From Bacteroidota bacterium (lineage in GTDB: Bacteria; Bacteroidota; Bacteroidia; Bacteroidales; Tenuifilaceae): 15,836 bases of DNA. The notes under the pieces were generated by a model, which was not told the origin of the DNA, did no database searches, and worked only from the letters and a program-made list of their open reading frames with translations. The position numbers and the translations under genes were made by a program. The DNA is taken from assembly GCA_023406715.1 (NCBI GenBank), contig JAEXVC010000091.1:1-15836 (forward strand), given 5' to 3'. Each line of letters starts with the position of its first letter. The first letter of the stretch is position 1. Positions 1 through 8,314 of this stretch are shown in pieces.

Positions 1-559
1 TGATATCTACTCCAAGTATTTGGATGAGAATAACGACAAACGATGGAGAATTGAACACTCGCAAATTGTTGATCCGCAAGATATGCCCTGTTACGGAAAG
101 TACAATATTATTCCATCAATCCAAACCACTCACGCAACATCGGATATGGATTGGGCCGACGAGCGTTTGAGCGATAGAATCAAGTATGCATACGCATATC
201 AGGAATTGCTTCAGCAAAATGGTTGGTTACCTAACGGAAGCGATTTTCCTATTGAGCATATAAATCCACTTTACGGATTTTACTCCGGTGTAGCACGGCA
301 ACATTTCAACGGCGAACCCAAGGACGGATTCCAAATGGAAAATGCTCTTACTCGCGAGCAAGCGCTCCGCGCTATGACAATTTGGGCTGCAAAATCGGCT
401 TTTGAGGAAAATATGAAGGGTAGCCTTGAGGTTGGAAAATTTGCCGATTTCGTTGTGCTAAATTTTGATTTGATGAACGATTCCATTAAGGATGTACCTC
501 ACATAAAAGTTCAGCAGACTTTTGTGAACGGCGATAAAGTATACGATGTAAACGAATAG
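1..559 (+). CDS. Amidohydrolase family 3 (YtcJ-like), C-terminal fragment
   Basis: The frame is open from the left edge, so only the last 185 residues are visible; the family is usually about 530-570 residues. What is seen: RIEHSQ near visible residues 16-21, corresponding to the metal-ligand histidine of the RIEHAQ motif, and GSDFP at 79-83, whose Asp81 is the expected catalytic/metal aspartate. After that comes the characteristic C-terminal LEVGKFADFVVLNFD segment, which closes the small beta-sandwich domain. Family knowledge: metal-dependent hydrolases of amide or imide bonds, related to N-substituted formamide deformylase; the substrate cannot be read from this part. A TTG at 20 is not a credible start because the conserved fold continues upstream of it. 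The next gene begins two bases after the stop, so the two are probably cotranscribed. Family assignment is firm; substrate unknown. Confidence 0.85.
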   Translation, partial: DIYSKYLDENNDKRWRIEHSQIVDPQDMPCYGKYNIIPSIQTTHATSDMDWADERLSDRIKYAYAYQELLQQNGWLPNGSDFPIEHINPLYGFYSGVARQHFNGEPKDGFQMENALTREQALRAMTIWAAKSAFEENMKGSLEVGKFADFVVLNFDLMNDSIKDVPHIKVQQTFVNGDKVYDVNE

Positions 560-561
560 TT

Positions 562-1029
562 ATGGAAATATCCAAAGCCCAAAAGCACCAACTATTGGCG
601 GTGCTTTACATAATAAGAGAATGTTCCCGACAACTACTCGAAAAAGGAGTTAAGTACTGGAACAATAGCATGGCTGATTTCAACGAAATTGCAACTGATA
701 TTGAGAAGGGCTTCGTCTACGTTGTTTTCTATAACCATGTCCCTGTAGGAACAATTACCCTTAAACCCGACGAAACCAACAACCAAATTCTAACATTAAG
801 TAGACTAGCAATATATCCTGCATTTCAAAAGAAAGGTTTAGCGCATCAACTATTATCTTTTGCATTAGATTTTGCAAAAGGCAACAAATACAAAGTAATT
901 ACAGGCTATATTCCTGTTGACGACAAGTCGATTGTTTGCTTACTTGAGGAGAATGGCTTCGAGAATAAAGGTATTGCTCCACCACCAAAGGAAGAGTTTG
1001 TGAAAATAATTTTTGAAAAAATGCTTTAA
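562..1029 (+). CDS. GNAT-family N-acetyltransferase
   Basis: A 155-residue single-domain protein of normal GNAT length. Acetyl-CoA-binding motif A is visible as LSRLAIYPAFQKKGLAHQLL (residues 79-98), containing the Q-x-x-G-x-A pyrophosphate loop (QKKGLA, 89-94). It is followed by the usual DKSIVCLLEENGF segment (121-133), which corresponds to motif B. The N-terminal residues 1-75 form the variable acceptor-binding half, so the acceptor cannot be predicted. No signal peptide or membrane segment is seen, so it is cytosolic. The ATG lies two bases after the amidohydrolase stop, which points to translational coupling in one operon. Its TAA stop is immediately adjacent to the stop of the convergent histidine kinase, with no room for an intergenic terminator. 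Confidence 0.85.
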   Translation: MEISKAQKHQLLAVLYIIRECSRQLLEKGVKYWNNSMADFNEIATDIEKGFVYVVFYNHVPVGTITLKPDETNNQILTLSRLAIYPAFQKKGLAHQLLSFALDFAKGNKYKVITGYIPVDDKSIVCLLEENGFENKGIAPPPKEEFVKIIFEKML

Positions 1030-3360
1030 TTACTTCTCCCCAATCAATTGAATTAAAGCGCCAAATAAAACATTTACATCTACTGGTTTCGATATAAAGT
1101 TATCGCAACCCATTGCGCTACACAAAACCTTCTCGTCGTTAAATACGTGTGCAGTCTGCACTACAATGGGAATTTTTGGATTTACCCTTCGAATCTCCTT
1201 TATGGCCTCAAAGCCACTCAGTTCGGGCATTTTCAAATCCATAAGTATCAAGTCAACATCTGGATTTTTAAGGAATAGGTTAACAGCATCGCGTCCATTT
1301 AGCGCTTCCAAACAAACTATGCCAGCATTCTGCAGCACAGTTTTCAAGTAGAATAAACTATTTGCATCATCCTCGGCAATCAAAATCCTTTTTCCCTTCA
1401 GTTTTTCCATTACATCCTTGAACTCGAACTGTGTATCGGATTTGGCAACAGGTATGGCAGTTTTGATGAATGGCAAAGTGAAGTAGAAAGTAGAGCCAAT
1501 TTCGGGTTGAGAATCAACCCAAATATTACCACCCATAAGTTCAACCAATGATTTTGAAATAGCCAAGCCAAGGCCTGTTCCTCCAAACTTCTTAGTTATA
1601 TCCACATCAGCCTGACGGAAACGTTGAAATATTAAGTCAGCCTTATCTTTTGGAATTCCTATTCCGGTATCTCTAACAAAAAAACGCACATAATTTTTGT
1701 CAGTTGTTAATTCGTAGCCAAACTCAACACTACCCTCCCTTGTGAATTCCAAAGCATTGCCAATTAAGTTATTTAGAATTTGACGCAAACGAACTTTATC
1801 GACAACAATGCTCGATTCAGCATCAGAAAGTGATGTTGTAATCCTAAAACTAACACCACGTTTTGACAAATCGGGATTTGCTGAGTAGTAAAACGTATAA
1901 ATCTCGTTAAGCAAAGCGTTAAGATTGATAGATTCCGCAGTTATTTTCAGTTGTCCAACTTCAATCTTAGAAATATCAATAATATCGTTGATAAGATTAA
2001 GCAAATGGTCGGCACTGTTACAGATAATATTTAAGAACTTCAAAGTTTCCTCTCGACTTGTATCGGGAAAGTTTCTTAGATACTTTGAGAATCCAATTAT
2101 ACCATTGAGAGGAGTACGAATTTCGTGGCTCATATTGGCCAGGAATGCGGATTTTAACCTATCGGATTCTTCGGCCTTTTCCAGCGCATCTACAAGCGCC
2201 CTTTCGTAACGTTTACGCTCTGAAATATCAGTAGAAATACCAAGCACGCCAAGAACCGAACCATTTACATCAAAAACCCTACGTTTAAACACTTTAATGG
2301 TATGCTTATTTCCATCGGTAAAAGTTATTTCCTCCTCGGTCTCTATTGGTTCATCTGATTTTAAAGCCACATCATCACTTTTCCGGCAATGCTCTAATTC
2401 CTCAGGAGTCATTGAGAACATTGAGGTTCCGTAACCTATAAGGTCGGAGAAATTTTTGTTGATGATTGGATATGAGCCATCGGGCTTAGATAGCCAAATA
2501 CCCACAGGGGCAATATTAATTATTGTATCGAGCAAATTACGCTGATAGTTAAGGGCTATTTCGGCTTCCTTCTCGGTAGTAATATCTTTTAATGCACTAA
2601 TCAACCTAACGGGTCTACCTGATTCATCATACTCCGGGAAAACGGTATTGTTAACCCAAAACAACTTACCATCCTTGCCTAAAATTCTAAAATCTAACGA
2701 CACCTTTTGTCCTTGCATTATCCTTTCTACTGCCTCTTTGTAGGGTAGTATATCATCAGGGTGGATAATTTTTGCCCATTTTTCAAAGGAATCAATCTCC
2801 TCTGGCAAATAACCAACGGTATGTAATAAACTATCGCTGAGCCACTCTCTTTTGAAAGTTCCATCGAGGTTAAAACTCAACACAGAAGCGGCGTCGGTGG
2901 TAAGTGATGAAAGTATACGGAAATCCTGTTCTTTTTTCTTAAGAACTTCATCAGCTTTCACTCGTTCGGTAATATCCTCAACAATTCCAATTCCTCCAAG
3001 CACTTCAACTGTTCCATCAATAGTAAATGGAACAGTTTTTAAACTAACGTAAATCACTGCATCACTAGTGGTAACGTGGTAAATTCCTTCGTAAAATCCT
3101 TGAACTCCCGAAATGGCATCTAAACAAGCATTTAAAACAGACTTATCTTTCAAATTATGCATATCAAGTCCCACAATCCTTTCTCTTTGGGACTTTAAAA
3201 TCTCAACAAATCTATCGTTACAATCAATTATTAACGCATTATTATCAAACTGAAAGATTCCAACAGGCGATTTCTCAAAAAGCAACCGATATTTTTGCTC
3301 TAAATTCTGATTAACTTTTTTGAAGTTATCCTTATTATCGAATGTCGAATTATTATCCAT
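1030..3360 (-). CDS. Soluble hybrid sensor histidine kinase, three PAS domains plus receiver
   Basis: The ATG at 3360 gives 776 residues; a TTG five codons upstream is a less likely start. Order of domains: PAS (about 22-135), PAS (145-260), PAS (273-383), a short coiled linker, HisKA with phospho-accepting His412 in FLANMSHEIRTPLNGIIGF, a HATPase with N-box Asn535 (NLIGNALEFT), G1 DTGIGI (564-569) and G2 GGTGLGL (593-599), then a receiver domain. The receiver shows acidic residues EDD (663-665), phospho-acceptor Asp708 (LMDLKMPELSG), Thr736 and Lys758. No transmembrane segment is visible, so it should sense a cytosolic signal. The N-box has Glu where Lys is usual (NALEF versus NALKF). It follows metF by 87 bp on the same strand, so read-through from the met operon is possible. 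No separate response regulator is in the window. Confidence 0.95.
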   Translation of the reverse strand: MDNNSTFDNKDNFKKVNQNLEQKYRLLFEKSPVGIFQFDNNALIIDCNDRFVEILKSQRERIVGLDMHNLKDKSVLNACLDAISGVQGFYEGIYHVTTSDAVIYVSLKTVPFTIDGTVEVLGGIGIVEDITERVKADEVLKKKEQDFRILSSLTTDAASVLSFNLDGTFKREWLSDSLLHTVGYLPEEIDSFEKWAKIIHPDDILPYKEAVERIMQGQKVSLDFRILGKDGKLFWVNNTVFPEYDESGRPVRLISALKDITTEKEAEIALNYQRNLLDTIINIAPVGIWLSKPDGSYPIINKNFSDLIGYGTSMFSMTPEELEHCRKSDDVALKSDEPIETEEEITFTDGNKHTIKVFKRRVFDVNGSVLGVLGISTDISERKRYERALVDALEKAEESDRLKSAFLANMSHEIRTPLNGIIGFSKYLRNFPDTSREETLKFLNIICNSADHLLNLINDIIDISKIEVGQLKITAESINLNALLNEIYTFYYSANPDLSKRGVSFRITTSLSDAESSIVVDKVRLRQILNNLIGNALEFTREGSVEFGYELTTDKNYVRFFVRDTGIGIPKDKADLIFQRFRQADVDITKKFGGTGLGLAISKSLVELMGGNIWVDSQPEIGSTFYFTLPFIKTAIPVAKSDTQFEFKDVMEKLKGKRILIAEDDANSLFYLKTVLQNAGIVCLEALNGRDAVNLFLKNPDVDLILMDLKMPELSGFEAIKEIRRVNPKIPIVVQTAHVFNDEKVLCSAMGCDNFISKPVDVNVLFGALIQLIGEK

Positions 3361-3372
3361 ATACCTAGTATT

Positions 3373-3393
3373 CAAAAAATTGAGATAAATCTC
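3373..3393 (-). terminator. Weak possible terminator between metF and the histidine kinase
   Basis: Read on the - strand, GAGAT and ATCTC arms with a two-base loop (3382-3393) are followed by AATTTTTTG. The stem is only 4-5 bp of mostly A/T pairs and the loop is too tight for a strong terminator. It may attenuate rather than end met transcripts. Chance is a realistic explanation. Confidence 0.25.
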
Positions 3394-3447
3394 GCATGAT
3401 GAAGTTAAGGCATATTCAAATTAAAAGCAAGTTTTAGAGCGATTATG

Positions 3448-4401
3448 TTAAAACACAGCGCTTGCAATCCTTGCTATATTATCGGATTTGCCCATGGTAT
3501 AAAAATGTATGGCAGGCACATTAGCACTCTTAAGTTCTTTTGCCTGATTAATTGCCCACTCTATACCCAATTCATACACCTCGCGGTTGGTTTCACATTT
3601 CTCCACCGCACTAACTAGTTCTTGCGGAATTTGGACACCAAACACCTTGGGTAACAAGTTAATATGCTCTTTAATTGATATTGGTTTAATACCAGGAATA
3701 ATTGGCACTTTAATGCCTGCATTCCTACAGCCCTCAACAAATTTGAAATACTTTGAGTTATCGAAAAACAGCTGCGTTACAATATATTTTGCTCCAGCAT
3801 CAACCTTTTCTTTCAAATGTTTAATATCCGATTCAAAGTTAGGCGATTCAGGATGTTTCTCCGGATAACCTGCAACTCCAATGCAAAACTCGGTTTGTTT
3901 TGGTGTTTCCATAAGGTTCTCAAGGTAGATGCCTTTGTTCAGTTTTTCAACCTGACGCACCAAATCCACTGCATACCTATGTCCTCCTCGTTTTGGCTCA
4001 AACTTTCCGGTTATCTTATCGGCATCGCCACGGACAACTAAAACATTTTGTATTCCAAGGAAGTCCAAATCGATAAGCGCATCCTCGGTTTCGTGAGAAT
4101 CGAAACCACCACAGATGAGATGAGGAACAACATCGATATTGTATCGCTGCTGAATTGCTGCTGAAAGACCAACTGTTCCAGGTCTGCGGCGCACTTTTAC
4201 TGGCTCTACACCACCAAAAGGGTCGGGTCGATAAACTACCTCTTCCTTGTGGTATGTAATGTTTATGTATGCTGGGTTGAACTCAACCAACTTATCGATA
4301 CTATCGAAAATAGTTTGAATATTATGACCCTTTAGCGGAGGAAGTAATTCAAACGAGAATAAGGTTGATTTCGACTTTTTTAGTATGTTTATTACTTTCA
4401 T
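3448..4401 (-). CDS. metF: 5,10-methylenetetrahydrofolate reductase
   Basis: A 317-residue FAD-dependent TIM-barrel enzyme; bacterial MetF is about 300 residues, so this is complete. It reduces 5,10-methylene-THF to 5-methyl-THF, the methyl donor used by MetH. Seen: FSFELLPP with Glu18 at the position of the catalytic glutamate, VVPHLICGG (91-99), VVRGDAD with Asp126 near the flavin, GVAGYPEKHPES (175-186), IVTQLFFDN (207-215), IPGIKP (235-240) and the C-terminal PAIHFYTMG substrate-binding strand. It is the last of the five met genes, 108 bp downstream of metH, and lies under the same SAM-I leader. The ATG at 4401 is the only sensible start, directly preceding the conserved N-terminal strand. 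Regulation apart from the shared leader is not visible. Confidence 0.97.
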   Translation of the reverse strand: MKVINILKKSKSTLFSFELLPPLKGHNIQTIFDSIDKLVEFNPAYINITYHKEEVVYRPDPFGGVEPVKVRRRPGTVGLSAAIQQRYNIDVVPHLICGGFDSHETEDALIDLDFLGIQNVLVVRGDADKITGKFEPKRGGHRYAVDLVRQVEKLNKGIYLENLMETPKQTEFCIGVAGYPEKHPESPNFESDIKHLKEKVDAGAKYIVTQLFFDNSKYFKFVEGCRNAGIKVPIIPGIKPISIKEHINLLPKVFGVQIPQELVSAVEKCETNREVYELGIEWAINQAKELKSANVPAIHFYTMGKSDNIARIASAVF

Positions 4402-4404
4402 TTC

Positions 4405-4425
4405 GTGTAAGGTTAATCGTTAATC
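4405..4425. repeat. Short 7-bp tandem array upstream of metF start
   Basis: Three consecutive heptamers on the + strand: GTGTAAG, GTTAATC, GTTAATC, ending 3 bp from the metF ATG. This is the shortest array in the operon; two of the units are identical. Confidence 0.5.
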
Positions 4426-4436
4426 TGCAATTTTTT

Positions 4437-4462
4437 AGGTCCTTCACTGCGTTCAGGATGAC
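4437..4462 (-). repeat. 26-bp dispersed intergenic repeat, ATCC/GGAT flavour
   Basis: On the - strand it starts GTCATCCTGA, continues ACGCAGTGA and ends AGGACCT. The same 26-bp frame recurs five more times in the hom-metX and metX-metY spacers. Arms ATCCT and AGGAC give a partial stem. It sits in the middle of the metH-metF spacer between two heptamer arrays. Confidence 0.7.
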
Positions 4463-4473
4463 ACAGACTCCAG

Positions 4474-4512
4474 TCGGATGTCTAACGTCTGAAATCTATC
4501 ATCTGACATCTA
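4474..4512. repeat. 7-bp tandem array running into the metH stop codon
   Basis: Consecutive + strand heptamers TCGGATG, TCTAACG, TCTGAAA, TCTATCA, TCTGACA, then TCTA, whose last three bases are the complement of the metH TAG. The TCT beginning each unit recurs with exact 7-bp spacing over five units. Seven is not a multiple of three, and the array ends at a stop codon. Confidence 0.75.
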
Positions 4513-7500
4513 TTTATAGGCCAAATACGTTGGAATAAACTTCTCCACCTCCTCAACGCTCAGCTCTAGACGATGAGCATAATCACGAACCTGTTCCTGC
4601 GATACTTTCCCAACTGTAAAGTACTTGGATTCGGGATGCGAGAAATAGTACCCAGCAACCGAGGCTCCCGGATTCATTGCCAAGTTCTCAGTTAAGGTCA
4701 TTCCTGTGTTCTGAGTAACGTTCAGTAAATAGAAAATAAACTGTTTACCACGATGGTCGGGGCAAGCAGGATAACCTGGAGCAGGGCGAATTCCACTGTA
4801 ACTTTCCGAAAGAATCTGCAGTAACGCTAAATCCTCCACTGAGCTGTAAGCCCATATTTCACTACGAACCTTCTGATGTAGCAATTCAGCAAAAGCCTCG
4901 GCAAGCCTATCGGCAATAATTTTCACCATTATTGCTTTAAAATCGTCGCCAGCGGAACGGTACTTTTCAGCCAGTTCATCGGCACCATGCCCAACAGTCA
5001 CGGCAAAGCAACCAACCCAATCGTTCTTTGTGCCAACTGGCGCTATAAAATCGGACAAGCAAAGGTTTGGCACACCGTCCTCCTTATGCTCCTGATTCCG
5101 TAGTTGATAGAATTTTGAGTTTATCTCCTTTCTCGATTCATCAGAATAGATAAAAATATCATCGCCATTTGCCGCTGCAGGAAAAACGCCCACAACACCA
5201 GAAGCCTTTAGTAGTTTGCCAGCAACAATTTCATCGAGTAAGGCGTTAGCCTCATCGTATAATCGTTTTGCCTCTGCACCTTTCAATGGGTCGTTGAATA
5301 TATCGGGGTACTTTCCGTTGATATCCCATGCAAAGAAGTAAAAAGTCCAATCGATATATTTTCTAATTTCCGCTAAAGAGTAATCATCAAACCTAATTAT
5401 ACCGGTTTGCTTAGGTACAGGTGGATTATATGAGTTCCAATCCAAGTTCAACGAATTGCTACGAGCATCATCCAACGAAATCAAGGAGATGTTTCTAGCG
5501 CTATAGGTTTCCCTTAACTTTGCATAATTCGCTTTAACCTGATTAATGTATGCGGGACGCTTTTCGTCACTCGAAAGATTCGCCACAACACCGCTGGCCT
5601 GCGATGCATCCTTTACGTGAACCACTGCCCCTGAATAGCCTGTATCTATCCTTAGCGCAGTATGCAATTCCGACGTGGTAGCGCCACCAATAAGTACTGG
5701 AATTTTGATATTGTTTCGTTCCAGTTCTCTAACCACGTGCGACATTTCATCCAGCGAAGGAGTAATTAATCCACTCAACCCAAGAATATCGGCCTTATTT
5801 TTTACAATCTCCTCAATAATTCTCTCCACAGGAACCATTACACCCAAATCGATAATTCTATAACCATTACAGGCCAACACAACTCCCACAATATTTTTTC
5901 CAATATCGTGAACATCGCCCTTTACTGTGGCAAGCACAATTGTACCTTTCTGCGCTTGGTTTTGCTCAAGTTCAGCAGTGCCATTCAGGTAAGGTTCAAG
6001 AACTGCCACGGCAGCCTTCATTACCCTTGCGCTTTTTACAACCTGAGGAAGAAACATTTTTCCTGAGCCAAATAGATTGCCAACTTCGGCCATTCCATCC
6101 ATCAAAGGGCCTTCAATCACGCTAATTGCAGAACCCAAATTACGATATGCCTCGTTGGTATCGTCAACTATAAAATCGGTAATTCCCTTTACAAGTGAGT
6201 GCTGCAAACGTTTAGCCACCGGCTCGTTACGCCACTCCTGAATTTTATGTTCTTCGACTTTTTCCTGCGAGATATTCTGTGCAAACGCAAGCAAACGCTC
6301 AGTTGCATCGCGTCTACGATTTAAAACTAAATCCTCAGTCAACCGCAACAAATCGGGCTCAATTTCCGAGTAAACCTGCAAAAGCGATGGATTCACAATG
6401 CCCATATCCATTCCCGCATTTATGGCGTGATATAGAAAAACAGAGTGAATTGCCTCGCGAATGGCATTATTCCCTCTAAACGAGAACGATAAATTACTGA
6501 CACCTCCGCTAACTTTTGCTCCTGGAAGATGCTGTTTAATCCACTTACAGGTCTCAATAAAACTCACAGCCTGCGAAGCGTGTTCAACCATTCCTGTTCC
6601 AATTGCAAGAATGTTGGGGTCGAAAATTATATCCTCGGGCTCGTAACCCACCACTTGTGTAAGAATATTATAGGAACGCTCAGCCACAGCATTACGATGC
6701 TCGGTAGTTGTGGCCTGACCATTTTCATCGAAAAGCATTACCACAACCGCAGCGCCATACTGCCTTATAAGTTTAGCACGACGAATAAACTCCGCCTCAC
6801 CCTCCTTCAAGCTAATTGAGTTAACTATGCTTTTGCCCTGCGTGCACTGCAAACCAGCCTCAATTGCCTCAAACCTTGATGAATCAATCATTACAGGAAC
6901 TTTAGCAATATCGGGTTCCGATGCAATCATATTCAAAAACTCAGTCATAGCCTGAGGTGCATTAATAAGGGCATCGTCCATACAAATATCTATAGCCTGC
7001 GCACCGCCATCAACCTGCTCGCGTGCAACTGATATGGCCTCGGCATACTTGCCATCGGCAATTAGTTTTGCAAACTTTTTAGAGCCAGCCACATTGGTAC
7101 GCTCTCCAATGTTTACAAAGTTTGTATCGGGTCTAATCTCCAACAACTCCAATCCCGACAAACGAGTATATCTAGGAATTTCGGGCACTTGACGGGGTGA
7201 ATACTTATCAACTAAACCTGTTATCTTCTCAATATGCAAAGGAGTTGTACCACAACAACCTCCAACAATATTAACCAAATTCGATTGTAGTATTTTTTCA
7301 ACAACAGCAGCCATCTGCTCTGCCGATTGGTCGTACTGTCCAAGTTGATTTGGAAGACCAGCATTTGGGTGTACGCTTATCCTAAACTTCGATTTGGCCG
7401 ATAATTCCTCAATATATGGCAGCAACTGCTCTGCACCAAAAGCGCAATTCAAACCAATACTTAGCAATGGGTAATGCGATACTGATGCAAGAAAAGCCTC

Positions 7501-8178
7501 CAGGGTTTGACCTGCAAGCAAACGACCACTAACATCGGCAACAGTTGCAGAAACCATTACGGGTACATCCTTTTGCAAATCATCCAAAACATTGGATATT
7601 GCAAACAGAGCCGCTTTGGCATTCAGCGTATCGAAAATGGTTTCGACCAAGAGAATATCAACTCCACCCTCAATCAACGCTCTAACCTGTTGGCTATATG
7701 CCAAAACCAAATCAAAGAATGTTACCGAGCGATAGCCAGGCCTGTTGACATCGGGCGACATTGATGCGGTGCGATTGGTTGGCCCAATTGAACCCGCCAC
7801 AAATCGTGGCTTACTAGGATTCAGAGCAGTAAATTCATCGGCAACTTTGCGGGCAATCCGCGCACCTTCAATGTTGATTTTCTCAACCCAATCCTGCATT
7901 CCGTAATCGGACTGCGATATTGTAGTTGCGTTGAAGGTGTTAGTTTCAATAATATCGGCACCTGCGGCTAAGTAATCGCGATGGATTGACTCAATCACAT
8001 CGGGCCGAGTAAGAACCAACAAATCGTTATCTCCCTTGAGATTCTGAGTATGATTTGCGAATAGCGAACCACGGAAATCGTCCTCCTCCAATTTAAATCT
8101 CTGAATCATTGTCCCCATTGCACCATCCAGAACGAGGATTCGTTGGCTTAATTGGGCTATTAATATTTCTTTACTCAT
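4510..8178 (-). CDS. metH: Cobalamin-dependent methionine synthase
   Basis: 1222 residues from the ATG at 8178 (a TTG six codons upstream is rejected), matching the full-length MetH size of about 1227. It transfers the methyl group of 5-methyl-THF to homocysteine through methylcobalamin. Domains in order: homocysteine-binding barrel with zinc ligands Cys245 (GLNCAFG) and Cys308/Cys309 (VGGCCGTTP); pterin-binding barrel starting at FVNIGERTNVAGS (about 354); four-helix cap (about 645-735); B12 domain with the cobalt-ligand motif DVHDIG (Asp755, His757, Gly760), plus GLSGLITPS and GGATTS; and a C-terminal AdoMet reactivation domain with RPAPGYPACPDH (from 1131) and YYFSHPESKYF. Every domain and key residue is intact, so the enzyme should be self-reactivating, given flavodoxin or an equivalent. 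The organism must import or make cobalamin. The spacer to hom is 136 bp. Confidence 0.98.
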   Translation of the reverse strand: MSKEILIAQLSQRILVLDGAMGTMIQRFKLEEDDFRGSLFANHTQNLKGDNDLLVLTRPDVIESIHRDYLAAGADIIETNTFNATTISQSDYGMQDWVEKINIEGARIARKVADEFTALNPSKPRFVAGSIGPTNRTASMSPDVNRPGYRSVTFFDLVLAYSQQVRALIEGGVDILLVETIFDTLNAKAALFAISNVLDDLQKDVPVMVSATVADVSGRLLAGQTLEAFLASVSHYPLLSIGLNCAFGAEQLLPYIEELSAKSKFRISVHPNAGLPNQLGQYDQSAEQMAAVVEKILQSNLVNIVGGCCGTTPLHIEKITGLVDKYSPRQVPEIPRYTRLSGLELLEIRPDTNFVNIGERTNVAGSKKFAKLIADGKYAEAISVAREQVDGGAQAIDICMDDALINAPQAMTEFLNMIASEPDIAKVPVMIDSSRFEAIEAGLQCTQGKSIVNSISLKEGEAEFIRRAKLIRQYGAAVVVMLFDENGQATTTEHRNAVAERSYNILTQVVGYEPEDIIFDPNILAIGTGMVEHASQAVSFIETCKWIKQHLPGAKVSGGVSNLSFSFRGNNAIREAIHSVFLYHAINAGMDMGIVNPSLLQVYSEIEPDLLRLTEDLVLNRRRDATERLLAFAQNISQEKVEEHKIQEWRNEPVAKRLQHSLVKGITDFIVDDTNEAYRNLGSAISVIEGPLMDGMAEVGNLFGSGKMFLPQVVKSARVMKAAVAVLEPYLNGTAELEQNQAQKGTIVLATVKGDVHDIGKNIVGVVLACNGYRIIDLGVMVPVERIIEEIVKNKADILGLSGLITPSLDEMSHVVRELERNNIKIPVLIGGATTSELHTALRIDTGYSGAVVHVKDASQASGVVANLSSDEKRPAYINQVKANYAKLRETYSARNISLISLDDARSNSLNLDWNSYNPPVPKQTGIIRFDDYSLAEIRKYIDWTFYFFAWDINGKYPDIFNDPLKGAEAKRLYDEANALLDEIVAGKLLKASGVVGVFPAAANGDDIFIYSDESRKEINSKFYQLRNQEHKEDGVPNLCLSDFIAPVGTKNDWVGCFAVTVGHGADELAEKYRSAGDDFKAIMVKIIADRLAEAFAELLHQKVRSEIWAYSSVEDLALLQILSESYSGIRPAPGYPACPDHRGKQFIFYLLNVTQNTGMTLTENLAMNPGASVAGYYFSHPESKYFTVGKVSQEQVRDYAHRLELSVEEVEKFIPTYLAYK

Positions 8179-8202
8179 TTTCCGTTTTTTTATCAATAGA
8201 AA

Positions 8203-8237
8203 GGTGACCAGTGATTAGTGATTAGTAACAATGTTAA
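8203..8237. repeat. 7-bp tandem array upstream of metH start
   Basis: Five consecutive + strand heptamers: GGTGACC, AGTGATT, AGTGATT, AGTAACA, ATGTTAA. They begin about 25 bp from the metH ATG. The unit belongs to a different sequence family from the array at the metH stop. Confidence 0.65.
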
Positions 8238-8250
8238 CCTATTACTCCTT

Positions 8251-8296
8251 TAACTTTTAACATTTCACTTTTAACTAACAATTCACTTTTTACACT
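8251..8296. repeat. 7-bp tandem array downstream of hom
   Basis: Consecutive + strand heptamers TAACTTT, TAACATT, TCACTTT, TAACTAA, then a 4-bp slip and TCACTTT, TTACACT. The array lies about 20 bp past the hom stop. It is AT-rich, so chance contributes more here than at the other arrays. Confidence 0.5.
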
Positions 8297-8314
8297 CTTC
8301 ACCAAAATCCCTTT

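Noticed and set aside
7507..7764. Open frame of about 85 codons antisense to metH, and similar small frames opposite other genes
   Set aside because: They lie wholly inside strongly conserved genes on the other strand, have no recognisable domains, and look like codon-bias shadows.
8179..8196. TTG start of metH six codons upstream
   Set aside because: It adds only a Lys/Arg-rich stretch; the ATG at 8178 fits family length and start-codon preference.
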